This document shows, in pieces, positions 56,271 through 63,532 of a stretch of 64,000 nucleotides of DNA. Positions within the stretch are counted from its first letter, which is position 1; each line of letters begins with the position of its first letter. The position numbers were made by a program, and so were the translations under genes. The notes under the pieces were generated by a model, which was not told the DNA's origin, ran no database searches, and saw only the letters and a list, made by a program, of their open reading frames with translations. Where the stretch lies: contig NZ_FOZZ01000003.1 of the NCBI RefSeq assembly GCF_900116225.1, positions 1 through 64,000 of the forward strand, written 5' to 3'. The DNA comes from Sphingobacterium wenxiniae (lineage in GTDB: Bacteria; Bacteroidota; Bacteroidia; Sphingobacteriales; Sphingobacteriaceae).

Positions 56271-56561
56271 TTATAGTGTACTGTAAAAGTCAATAGTTTC
56301 ACCATCTTTCACCGTGATGATGGCTTTTTTATACTTAGGGCTTCTTCCAGAAACGAAACCTGCTTTCGTGTAACGGCTTTTTGCTTTACCGGCAACAACC
56401 GCTGTGTTCACTGCCAATACAGTAACACCGAACATTTCTTCAACAGCTTGTTTAATCTGGATTTTATTAGCTCTGTGATCAACTTTGAAAGCGTAACGGT
56501 TCAATTTCTCCGTCAACAACGAAGCTTTCTCAGTCAAAATAGGTTTTTTGATAATCTCCAT
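56271..56561 (-). CDS. rplW: 50S ribosomal protein L23
   Basis: The 96-residue tunnel-exit protein has IKKPILTEKASLLTEKLNRY and NKIQIKQAVEEMFGVTVLAV. Between rplD and rplB. Confidence 0.98.
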   Translation of the reverse strand: MEIIKKPILTEKASLLTEKLNRYAFKVDHRANKIQIKQAVEEMFGVTVLAVNTAVVAGKAKSRYTKAGFVSGRSPKYKKAIITVKDGETIDFYSTL

Positions 56562-56562
56562 A

Positions 56563-57192
56563 TTATTTAGCGAATGCTTCCTCCAAAGTTTTAACAGAAT
56601 CCGTAGTCAACAAAAGTTTTGTAGCGTTCAACACATCGTAAGTGTTCAAATCTGAAGCTGCAATTACTTTTGCTTTTTTCAAGTTTCTGCTTGATAAATA
56701 AACATTGTTATCGTAAGCTGGCAATACCAATAAGGTTTTCTCGTCAGCTATGTTCAACGCGTTAACCATAGCCAAGTAGTTTTTAGTTTTGATTGTATCG
56801 AAGCTTACGCTATCCAATACCAAAACATTGTTTTCTTGTGCTTTGTAGCTCAACGCTGATTTACGTGCTACTTGTTTCAATTTTTTGTTCAATTTGAACG
56901 AGTAGTCACGAGGTTGCGGACCGAATACACGGCCACCACCGTTAAACAATGGAGATTTGATAGAACCCGCACGAGCACCACCAGTACCTTTTTGTTTGTG
57001 TAATTTACGCGTAGAACCCGCGATTTCGTTACGTTGCTTTGATTTGTGAGTTCCTTGGCGTTGGTTCGCTAAGTACTGTTTCACATCCAAATAGATAGCA
57101 TGGTCGTTTGGCTCTACACCGAATACTGCCTCAGGAAGTTGCACCTTGGCACCTGTTTCTTTTCCTGATAAATTTAATACATTAACTTCCAT
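56563..57192 (-). CDS. rplD: 50S ribosomal protein L4
   Basis: The 209-residue protein has the loop [20 protein letters not shown], then [18 protein letters not shown] and [20 protein letters not shown] that reach the tunnel. In many bacteria L4 represses its own operon. It starts 8 bases after rplC stops. Confidence 0.98.
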   Translation of the reverse strand: MEVNVLNLSGKETGAKVQLPEAVFGVEPNDHAIYLDVKQYLANQRQGTHKSKQRNEIAGSTRKLHKQKGTGGARAGSIKSPLFNGGGRVFGPQPRDYSFKLNKKLKQVARKSALSYKAQENNVLVLDSVSFDTIKTKNYLAMVNALNIADEKTLLVLPAYDNNVYLSSRNLKKAKVIAASDLNTYDVLNATKLLLTTDSVKTLEEAFAK

Positions 57193-57199
57193 CTCTCTA

Positions 57200-57817
57200 C
57201 TATTTGTCTACGATTACATAAGAACCTTTAGCTCCTGGTACGGAACCACTAACAACGATTAGGTTTTGCTCAGGGTAAACTTTCAAAACCTGTAAGTTTT
57301 GAACTTTCACTCTGTCACCACCTGTACGACCTGCCATGCGCATTCCTTTGAATACACGTGAAGGCCATGAAGAAGCACCCAATGAACCTGGAGCACGTAG
57401 TCTGTTGTGCTGACCGTGAGTCGCACCACCTACACCACCAAATCCGTGACGCTTCATTACACCTTGGAAACCTTTACCTTTTGAAGTACCGACTACGTCC
57501 ACGTATTCGCCTTCCTCGAAGATGGTTACATCCACGGTGTCACCTAGTTGTTTCTCATCCTCGAAAGTTTTGAATTCAACTAGTTTACGCTTAGGAGTCA
57601 CTCCTGCTTTTGCAAAGTGTCCTTTCAAAGGAGCTGTTGTGTTTTTCTCCTTGGCATCATCATAACCAAGTTGAACCGCAACATAGCCATCCTTCTCAAC
57701 CGTACGTATCTGCGTTACCACGCACGGCCCAGCCTCAATTACTGTACAAGGGATATTCTTCCCTTCCGCATCGAACAGGCTGGTCATTCCTACTTTTTTA
57801 CCAATAATTCCTGACAT
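57200..57817 (-). CDS. rplC: 50S ribosomal protein L3
   Basis: The 205-residue protein starts [20 protein letters not shown] and has [20 protein letters not shown] and [20 protein letters not shown]. It is the first gene of the S10-type operon here: the usual rpsJ (S10) is missing upstream, where a promoter (57895-57925) and then opposite-strand genes occur. Confidence 0.98.
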   Translation of the reverse strand: MSGIIGKKVGMTSLFDAEGKNIPCTVIEAGPCVVTQIRTVEKDGYVAVQLGYDDAKEKNTTAPLKGHFAKAGVTPKRKLVEFKTFEDEKQLGDTVDVTIFEEGEYVDVVGTSKGKGFQGVMKRHGFGGVGGATHGQHNRLRAPGSLGASSWPSRVFKGMRMAGRTGGDRVKVQNLQVLKVYPEQNLIVVSGSVPGAKGSYVIVDK

Positions 57818-57845
57818 GTTATAAATAAATTAATTAAACGTCCTT

Positions 57846-57863
57846 CGAAGCAGTAGGGCTTCG
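57846..57863 (-). promoter_or_regulatory. Leader hairpin of the rplC operon
   Basis: CGAAGC (57846-57851) and GCTTCG (57858-57863) form a 6-bp stem with a 6-base loop in the untranslated leader between the promoter and rplC. It could be part of a ribosomal protein-binding leader, but no known leader consensus was matched. Confidence 0.4.
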
Positions 57864-57894
57864 CTCAAGACACACTTTCCCCACAAAGGGATTG

Positions 57895-57925
57895 CAAAGG
57901 TAAAAACATTTTTATAAGTATCAAA
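57895..57925 (-). promoter_or_regulatory. Promoter of the rplC ribosomal operon
   Basis: On the minus strand TTTG (57925-57922), a 19-base spacer and TACCTTTG (57902-57895) match the consensus. Start near 57888 gives a leader of about 70 bases before the rplC ATG at 57817. Confidence 0.75.
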
Positions 57926-58081
57926 GAGTTAGCGAATTATTTTTTTTAATTGTGTTCTATCTTAAGAATCGACAATAGCAAAAACAATATGGATAAGCAA
58001 CTCTCATCTCATTTTTATAAGAGTTATAGGATTTTTTATGTATTAGCTGACATAATAATTGCTAACACCACAATAAATTAT

Positions 58082-58336
58082 ATGAAAGAAAACAAACTTG
58101 CCAAGCTTAGCCTTGAGCAATTGCAAAAAGAAAAACAAAAATCAAAAGGGGCTTTGATTGGCCTCCTCATCGTATGCGTCATATTGATCACCTTTATGAT
58201 TGTGTTGACAATAAAAACGAAACGTTTTTTTCTGCTTGCTTCTCTTGGGGGGCTTATTCCAGCTTTATCGCTGTTAGCTATTAACAATAAGAAAATAGAA
58301 AAAGAAATTGAATCCCGTCAAACATCCCATACCTAA
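58082..58336 (+). CDS. Small two-TM protein (paralogue A)
   Basis: The 84-residue protein starts with a charged helix (MKENKLAKLSLEQLQKEKQK), then two membrane helices (GALIGLLIVCVILITFMIVL, FLLASLGGLIPALSLLAI) and a charged end. The frame extends to 57950 but lacks support there; ATG at 58082 fits the layout of the next gene. The stop TAA at 58334-58336 shares a base with the ATG of the next gene. Confidence 0.7.
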   Translation: MKENKLAKLSLEQLQKEKQKSKGALIGLLIVCVILITFMIVLTIKTKRFFLLASLGGLIPALSLLAINNKKIEKEIESRQTSHT

Positions 58337-58584
58337 TGAAAAAAATTAACCTTACCGAATTGACTAACGAGGAATTGTTAAAAGAAGCGAAGAAAAGAAA
58401 ATCGCTATTTACTATACAATGTGTTATCTTCATCATTATGTCTATGATGTCTATTATCACAATAGTAGATAAAGATATTAAAGTATTAACCTTTTTGCCG
58501 ATTGCGTTTGCTGGAATTACAATTGCTGCATGGCAGCAGCATCAACTAATGGAAAAGGAACTGGAATTACGTAACTTAAAATAA
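58336..58584 (+). CDS. Small two-TM protein (paralogue B)
   Basis: The 82-residue protein has the same plan as its upstream neighbour: a charged helix with LTNEELLKEAKKRK, two membrane helices, and a charged C-terminus ending in KELELRNLK. The TAATG overlap means translational coupling. The two look like tandem paralogues of unknown function. Confidence 0.7.
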   Translation: MKKINLTELTNEELLKEAKKRKSLFTIQCVIFIIMSMMSIITIVDKDIKVLTFLPIAFAGITIAAWQQHQLMEKELELRNLK

Positions 58585-58593
58585 GAAAGAACA

Positions 58594-59352
58594 ATGGACG
58601 CTAAAGAACATCACGCCTGCCTAAACTGTGGCACGGAGCTTTCCTCTTCCTATTGTCCGAACTGCGGACAGAAAGCAAGCATTCACCGTTATTCCATAAA
58701 ACATTTAATCGCACACGACTTTGTACATGGTGTTTTCCATTTTGACAAAGGTTTTCTATACACCCTAAAAGAACTCTTCACTCGTACGGGGCACAGTGTC
58801 CGAGAGTTTATTCAGGGAAAGCGCAGCAAAAATTTCAATATATTTACTTTCCTCGTTCTTATACTTACAGCAAGTCATTTTCTGGGAGCGTACAACAGTT
58901 TTGAGCTAAGCGAACTTTATGACAATGAAAACAGCAAAAGCTTTATGACGACTTATCAAAATTTTTCTAGTGAAAACCCTAGATTGGTCGCATTTATGCT
59001 AATTCCTATCTATGCGCTATGCAGTTTCTTGATTTTCAGACGAAGCAAACAGAATTTTACAGAACACATCGTTCTAAATGCTTTTAAAGCCAGTGGTGAA
59101 TTTATCATTGGGTTAACTTTTACTACTTTGGCAATTTTCTATCAAAGTAAGGAAGTGCTCATAACCGCACTTGGTATAGTATCTTTACTCAACTTCTTAT
59201 ATACTGTCTGGTTCTATCGTCAATATTTTTCAGTGTTTGGTTACACAAAAGGTAAACTTATCTTTAGAAGCATACTTTGCGCAATAGCCCCACAATTTGT
59301 CGGTGGAATAATCGGAGGAGTAATAGGAATAGTTACGGCTGCCGTGAAATAA
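58594..59352 (+). CDS. DUF3667-type zinc-ribbon membrane protein
   Basis: The 252-residue protein begins with a zinc-ribbon (CLNCGTELSSSYCPNCGQK, four Cys), followed by the DUF3667-like LIAHDFVHGVFHFDKGFLYT and LFTRTGHSVREFIQGKRSKN segment and about four membrane helices. Function unknown. It is 9 bases downstream of the small paralogues, so likely one operon. Confidence 0.82.
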   Translation: MDAKEHHACLNCGTELSSSYCPNCGQKASIHRYSIKHLIAHDFVHGVFHFDKGFLYTLKELFTRTGHSVREFIQGKRSKNFNIFTFLVLILTASHFLGAYNSFELSELYDNENSKSFMTTYQNFSSENPRLVAFMLIPIYALCSFLIFRRSKQNFTEHIVLNAFKASGEFIIGLTFTTLAIFYQSKEVLITALGIVSLLNFLYTVWFYRQYFSVFGYTKGKLIFRSILCAIAPQFVGGIIGGVIGIVTAAVK

Positions 59353-59384
59353 ATACAATTTATCAATCTAAAAACTTCGGAAGT

Positions 59385-59840
59385 CTAATCCTTTAACCGC
59401 TGATCAAAGTTGAATGATCGTTGGGCGACCAATTTTACTTTAGCGGCATCCGGATGTAAAGGATTTAGTATATAATTGCTTTCTTCTTCAATCAGAACTG
59501 ACGGCACTTCCATCAGCAGATGGGTACCTTTTGCAACAAAATCGGAAGTAATACGATGTAGGGAAGATTTTCGCTCTTCATGCTGCCAATCCGCGGGAAG
59601 ATCCTTAATAGCAAGTTTCAGCACTTTATCGTCAGGCACATCAAAGGTCATTATAGCATACGGCCTTTGCAGGTCTTCCGGGCGCAGATGTACCAACAGT
59701 TCCATCACCGCCAGTGCCCTGCTCGAAGTTAAATAAACGACAGCAGTTCCCTTGGCATTCCATCGGCCACCGTAAAGCTTAGCGCCGTTTCCACTCAAGT
59801 CACCTGCATACTGTGGTGAGGCAATCCTATACACTAACAT
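59385..59840 (-). CDS. RES-domain toxin
   Basis: The 151-residue protein matches RES toxins, which degrade or modify NAD+ (ParT-like): Arg in GGRWN (Arg26), Glu47 in AVMELLVHL and Ser114 in EVPSVLIEEE. The region KLYGGRWNAKGTAVVYLTSS is characteristic. It is the second gene of a pair, overlapping the antitoxin end by one base. Confidence 0.9.
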   Translation of the reverse strand: MLVYRIASPQYAGDLSGNGAKLYGGRWNAKGTAVVYLTSSRALAVMELLVHLRPEDLQRPYAIMTFDVPDDKVLKLAIKDLPADWQHEERKSSLHRITSDFVAKGTHLLMEVPSVLIEEESNYILNPLHPDAAKVKLVAQRSFNFDQRLKD

Positions 59841-60328
59841 TAGCTAAACACCCCATGTTCTATCCGTCCTAATACATCCAGCACCATCGTAAAACCAATA
59901 CTGGTATCCAATAAGCTCAGTGGAGCCTGATTCCTCAAGGCATAATTAGGCTGACGCAGCCATTTGTTGAACGCCTCAGCCGAACCCAACACTTCAATAC
60001 CGCGCTCATATAGCTTTGCCAACTCAATAGCCCGGTCCGCATGCTCGGTTTTGATGAAGGTATCAAGGCTATAACGCTGTAAGGTACGCTCGCTGATATG
60101 TAAAATATCAGCCATTTCCTGTATAGTTAAAGATAATTTGCGGGCCAAAGACAAAAGCTTTTGTTTAGCTATTCCTCCTCGAGCGATCTTCACCAAATCA
60201 AAATCAGAGGGCGGAGATAAGGACTCCCCCATCAGCAGACTAAGCGGGCTATATGTAGCCGCCCGATAAGCCACCATGGGCTCTTCTGCTTGTAATGGTT
60301 CTTCTGTTTTCTTTTTCATATCAGACAA
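59840..60328 (-). CDS. Xre/MbcA/ParS-type (DUF2384) antitoxin
   Basis: The 162-residue protein has an N-terminal part, a helix-turn-helix (LSLTIQEMADILHISERTLQ), and a C-terminal DUF2384 (Xre-MbcA-ParS) domain with GSAEAFNKWLRQPNYALRN and the end LDVLGRIEHGVF. The N-terminal MSDMKKK offers ATG at 60328 or 60319. It forms a type II toxin-antitoxin pair with the RES gene, and represses the promoter at 60338-60366 by family knowledge. Confidence 0.9.
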   Translation of the reverse strand: MSDMKKKTEEPLQAEEPMVAYRAATYSPLSLLMGESLSPPSDFDLVKIARGGIAKQKLLSLARKLSLTIQEMADILHISERTLQRYSLDTFIKTEHADRAIELAKLYERGIEVLGSAEAFNKWLRQPNYALRNQAPLSLLDTSIGFTMVLDVLGRIEHGVFS

Positions 60329-60337
60329 TTATACACA

Positions 60338-60366
60338 AATATAATCATTTTGTCCGAAAACCAAAA
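60338..60366 (-). promoter_or_regulatory. Promoter of the RES/Xre toxin-antitoxin operon
   Basis: On the minus strand TTG (60366-60364), an 18-base spacer and TATATTTG (60345-60338) match the consensus, directly upstream of the antitoxin start. Confidence 0.7.
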
Positions 60367-60437
60367 ATCAACTACACTAAAAGCTGCAGCTTTTTCACTT
60401 TTTTCAGTATATTGGGGCAACAACCAAGTGATAGACA

Positions 60438-61445
60438 ATGGAGAAAACTGACTTAGTACGATTTTCAAACGATCAGGCTATCTATACCAATAAACACTTT
60501 GACGGTTATTTAGCCTTTTTACCCGAACCGGCACAGGATGATGGGCTTCCTTCACAAACGGACACAGCTCTTACGTCCATAACACCCCATTTATCCTATC
60601 GTTCTTTCTATGGAAAAGAATTTTGTTGGTTTGAATTTAAAAATAGCAGACTATCCACCAATCTGCGCCTACAAATTACTGCGCGGGAAAACCATCTTTG
60701 GCTACTTATTAATATGCGTACGGGTATTTTCGTCAACTTGGGCAACGTATGTCTTGTACCGCAGGATATGTTGCTCTGTTATCACACCCTTGTTCCTCAT
60801 CATGATATTGATCTGCGTGCAGACAGCAATTGGTTTCTGTTGTTAGGAATAGATGGCCGTATAATAGATGATTTAACCGAAGAATACACACAACTGCAAG
60901 AGCTTTTCATCACAACAGCAGAAAACCTCCCTTACCGGACGATCGGAACGGTAAACGTTCAAGTCAGGCTTAAACGGATAATGGAAGCACTGCACCAAAT
61001 CAAATTTCGACCTTTCAGCACCTATTATCACTTAGCTAACTGGAATATGCGTTTTTTCCAAAGCGTATTTCAGCAAATGCAAGCACAGTCTATAGAAAAA
61101 ACAGATTACGAAATCGACCTATATTATAAAGCCATTGCCTATATTCGGGAAAATTATTGCGATGACCAAATCAACATCGAAACAATAGCCAACGCTCTCC
61201 ATGTAAGCGAGAGTACACTGAAAAGAGCGTTTCAAGGCAAGTCTTTTTCAGTAGCAGAGCAGATTACCGAGTTTAGGTTACAGAAGGCTCGGGAATTGAT
61301 CAGAAGCACGAACCAACCGATCAGCAGGATCGCTTATACTTTAAACTTTGCCTGTCCCAAACATTTCAAGCGGCTCTTCATCAAACGCTTCCTCTTAAGC
61401 CCGCTGGAATACCGGGACAGCATAAACTTGAAACGGTTATTCTAA
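60438..61445 (+). CDS. AraC-family transcriptional regulator
   Basis: The 335-residue protein has an N-terminal region of about 220 residues without recognised sensor motif and a C-terminal AraC DNA-binding domain with two helix-turn-helices (INIETIANALHVSESTLKRA and PISRIAYTLNFACPKHFKRL). Divergent from the RES/Xre pair. Target and ligand unknown. Confidence 0.88.
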   Translation: MEKTDLVRFSNDQAIYTNKHFDGYLAFLPEPAQDDGLPSQTDTALTSITPHLSYRSFYGKEFCWFEFKNSRLSTNLRLQITARENHLWLLINMRTGIFVNLGNVCLVPQDMLLCYHTLVPHHDIDLRADSNWFLLLGIDGRIIDDLTEEYTQLQELFITTAENLPYRTIGTVNVQVRLKRIMEALHQIKFRPFSTYYHLANWNMRFFQSVFQQMQAQSIEKTDYEIDLYYKAIAYIRENYCDDQINIETIANALHVSESTLKRAFQGKSFSVAEQITEFRLQKARELIRSTNQPISRIAYTLNFACPKHFKRLFIKRFLLSPLEYRDSINLKRLF

Positions 61446-61501
61446 AACTTCTGTCTACTGGTATTCACCCATGGCTTACTTTACATGTACAGCGATGGAA
61501 A

Positions 61502-61765
61502 TTACATAACCAATAGCGCTATGCACATCACCAGTTGATTAGCGTACCATACCATTGCCCCAGGGTAATAGTACATTGCCGCAAAGGTATATACCCATAC
61601 CGCAGATGTCACCACCAATAGCAACAAGCGCTTCAACACTGACGCATTGGTATAGTGCTTTAATCCGTTGGTCATCACTTCTTCTTCGCTGCACAGTATC
61701 AACAGACAAAAGCACATCAACATGCATCCATTGGTGAATACCTTTTGTGCATTGGTAATGTACAA
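61502..61765 (-). CDS. Doubtful small membrane protein
   Basis: The 87-codon frame (TTG start) gives an N-terminus with YITN/VFTN/VMTN/YTN repeats and two to three hydrophobic segments (MLMCFCLLILC, LLLLVVTSAVWVYTFAAMYYY, MVWYANQLVMCIALLVM). ATG at 61723 is an alternative. The DNA repeats ATTACCAATG-like units, so the frame could be an accident. No homologue recognised. Confidence 0.35.
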   Translation of the reverse strand: MYITNAQKVFTNGCMLMCFCLLILCSEEEVMTNGLKHYTNASVLKRLLLLVVTSAVWVYTFAAMYYYPGAMVWYANQLVMCIALLVM

Positions 61766-61788
61766 CGCCTCATTGGTGATGTAACACG

Positions 61789-61804
61789 GTAAGTATATAC
61801 TTAC
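61789..61804. promoter_or_regulatory. 16-bp perfect palindrome
   Basis: GTAAGTATATACTTAC is perfectly self-complementary and lies 24 bases upstream of the doubtful small ORF, in the sense of the minus strand. It has the size of a dimeric regulator site. The AraC gene nearby is a possible, unproven source. Confidence 0.45.
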
Positions 61805-61863
61805 TTAAAAATCGTTGTTTATTCGCCAGAATCGCAATTTTTACAAGTAAAAATTAAAAAAGC

Positions 61864-61910
61864 GGGTCAATCGGGTCACAACTTTTCCATCTCGCACAAA
61901 AAGTTGACCC
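61864..61910. repeat. GGGTCA inverted repeat upstream of the fibronectin-III gene
   Basis: GGGTCAA (61864-61870) and a second GGGTCA (61873) face AAAAGTTGACCC ending at 61910. The arms pair as GGGTCA(CA)ACTTTT with AAAAGTTGACCC around a 12-base loop. It may act as a regulator site or a terminator-like structure ahead of the gene at 61995. Confidence 0.5.
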
Positions 61911-61994
61911 AAATAGCCCCCTCTGTAAGAAGTACCTCTCCCTATATTTGACGCAGTAATTAATTTTTTTATTCACCATTAAATTTTAAGTATT

Positions 61995-62612
61995 ATGGCA
62001 AAGCCTACATTAACATCAAAAACGCGTACAGATTCAAAGTTGGTTCAGTACGCTTCTAACGTGGTCAGTAAAACAACGGAAAATGCCTCGCTATTTCCAG
62101 ATGCCACAGAAAAAGTAGCGCTGTTGAAAACTGCGCTCGACACGTACATGGGTTCTTTATCCGAAGCGGCATACCGTGATATGCGCCAGGTTATCATCAA
62201 GAACCAGCAGGCCACAGTCGTCAGGGAGTTACTGTATGATCTGTCACTGCATGTAGAGTCTGTCGCTAAAGGCGATCCAAACATCCTGTTAGCAGCGGGG
62301 TTTGTCCCCAGCAAGGACAATTCCAGCAGTATTGGCATATCGCCAAAGGCCAATGATCTTCGTGCTGTAGTTACCCATCCCGGCACCCAGACGGTGCAAT
62401 TGCGCGTCAATGCTTGGCGACCTGCGAAGTATTATCAATTCGAATACCGCAAGGCGAACAGCCTCAATCCATGGACAACGGTACTCAGCACCAAATCCAG
62501 AACAGCCATATCCGATCTGGAATACCTGCAGGAATATGAATTTCGGGTGACCTATTTGGGGCCTAACCCCACACCCAACTACAGTGAGATTGTACGTTGC
62601 GTAGTGGTGTGA
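61995..62612 (+). CDS. Fibronectin type III domain protein, function unknown
   Basis: The 205-residue protein has a helical N-terminal part (about 1-110, FPDATEKVALLKTALDTYMG, ending LLAAGFVPSKD) and a C-terminal FnIII-like domain (TVQLRVNAWRPAKYYQFEYR, WTTVLSTKSRTAISDLEYLQ). No signal peptide is evident. Such short proteins occur in Bacteroidota without known function. Confidence 0.75.
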   Translation: MAKPTLTSKTRTDSKLVQYASNVVSKTTENASLFPDATEKVALLKTALDTYMGSLSEAAYRDMRQVIIKNQQATVVRELLYDLSLHVESVAKGDPNILLAAGFVPSKDNSSSIGISPKANDLRAVVTHPGTQTVQLRVNAWRPAKYYQFEYRKANSLNPWTTVLSTKSRTAISDLEYLQEYEFRVTYLGPNPTPNYSEIVRCVVV

Positions 62613-62691
62613 CGACTACCTATCTGGTCTGCAGCAGCTGCGGGCCAGATACTTTTTTTCATTTATTTTTAGTAGCTTTAAACAGTAGAAC

Positions 62692-63375
62692 ATGCATATG
62701 AAAACCCTTACCATAGACCATCCCCTTCGTACCATCAGCTATAAAGTAAAGGACAATAGCTTCCCAACTCCATATGAGCTTCAGGTATTGGATAATTACC
62801 GATTAGCACACGACCAGGTCTGGTACATGAAACGCTTATTTGAAAGCGAAAAAGCGGAAGCGCAGCTGGCACTTATAAATCTTCATAAATTGGATGAAGA
62901 GCAGGAAGAGTTAAGCCGCATGCTCACTTTCTATAAAGGAGAACTTGATATCAACGATAAGAAACTGCATGCCAATGTGGATATCCATTTTCAGGTGGAA
63001 CTCCGTAACTTCTACAATAGCGTAATCGAACAGCAGCAGAAGTTAGTCCGATTTTATGACCATATTGGGATACGAGACAGGGAATATACCCTTATTACAG
63101 ATACCTATTATAAAGAAGAAAAGCCAGTGGATCCTTTACATTTTACCGTATTGGATTTCGTATTTGAACATTATGAGGATATGCAGGTAGATATCGTTTC
63201 ACTCGACAAAGATCTGCAGGAATTTCTCGCAGAACTTTCCGATGTTTACCGTCTCTTAGATGCCTATATTGCACAGTTTAACCTTTTGTACAGAACATAC
63301 GAAACTGTTTTGAAAAAGACAGCACAATTAACAAGGAGTGTGCAGGTATTTCAGGTAATCTGGGAAAATCAATAA
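62692..63375 (+). CDS. Helical protein, function unknown
   Basis: The 227-residue protein is rich in Lys, Glu and Gln helices (ESEKAEAQLALINLHKLDEE, DLQEFLAELSDVYRLLDAYI) and has no signal peptide or membrane helix. ATG at 62692 or 62698 may be the start. It follows the fibronectin-III gene by about 80 bases and may share its transcript. No family recognised. Confidence 0.65.
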   Translation: MHMKTLTIDHPLRTISYKVKDNSFPTPYELQVLDNYRLAHDQVWYMKRLFESEKAEAQLALINLHKLDEEQEELSRMLTFYKGELDINDKKLHANVDIHFQVELRNFYNSVIEQQQKLVRFYDHIGIRDREYTLITDTYYKEEKPVDPLHFTVLDFVFEHYEDMQVDIVSLDKDLQEFLAELSDVYRLLDAYIAQFNLLYRTYETVLKKTAQLTRSVQVFQVIWENQ

Positions 63376-63416
63376 AGAGGCTGCAAGCATATAGCTTACA
63401 GCCTAAAGCTTATTAT

Positions 63417-63532
63417 TTACTGCTTAATAACCTCTTCGCCTTTCAGCATTCTGCCATAACGAATCAAGGCTTCCACATAGTAATAATCGGCATAGGTCAA
63501 TATCCTCCCCTCCCGCAAGATTAAGCGGATTA
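63417..63532 (-). pseudogene. C-terminal remnant resembling a GH88 unsaturated glucuronyl hydrolase
   Basis: The minus strand between the PL8-like gene and the helical-protein gene encodes, in another frame, ILRE-GRILTYADYYYVEALIRYG-RMLKGEEVIKQ and then a stop at 63419-63417. The YADYYYVEAL end resembles the C-terminus of GH88 enzymes that act after polysaccharide lyases. Only about 35 codons remain, so it looks like a deleted gene. The identification is by eye. Confidence 0.5.

Larger units (their letters stand above)
61446..61994. other. Gap with one doubtful ORF and two inverted repeats
   Basis: 549 bases between the AraC gene and the fibronectin-III gene. It holds only the doubtful minus-strand ORF at 61502-61765, a palindrome at 61789-61804, an inverted repeat at 61864-61910 and a -7-like TATATTTG at 61943-61950. 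No other gene seen. Confidence 0.5.

Noticed and set aside
57950..58081. N-terminal extension of the small two-TM protein to 57950
   Set aside because: The extension has no layout match in its paralogue at 58336, and the ATG at 58082 gives the shared design.
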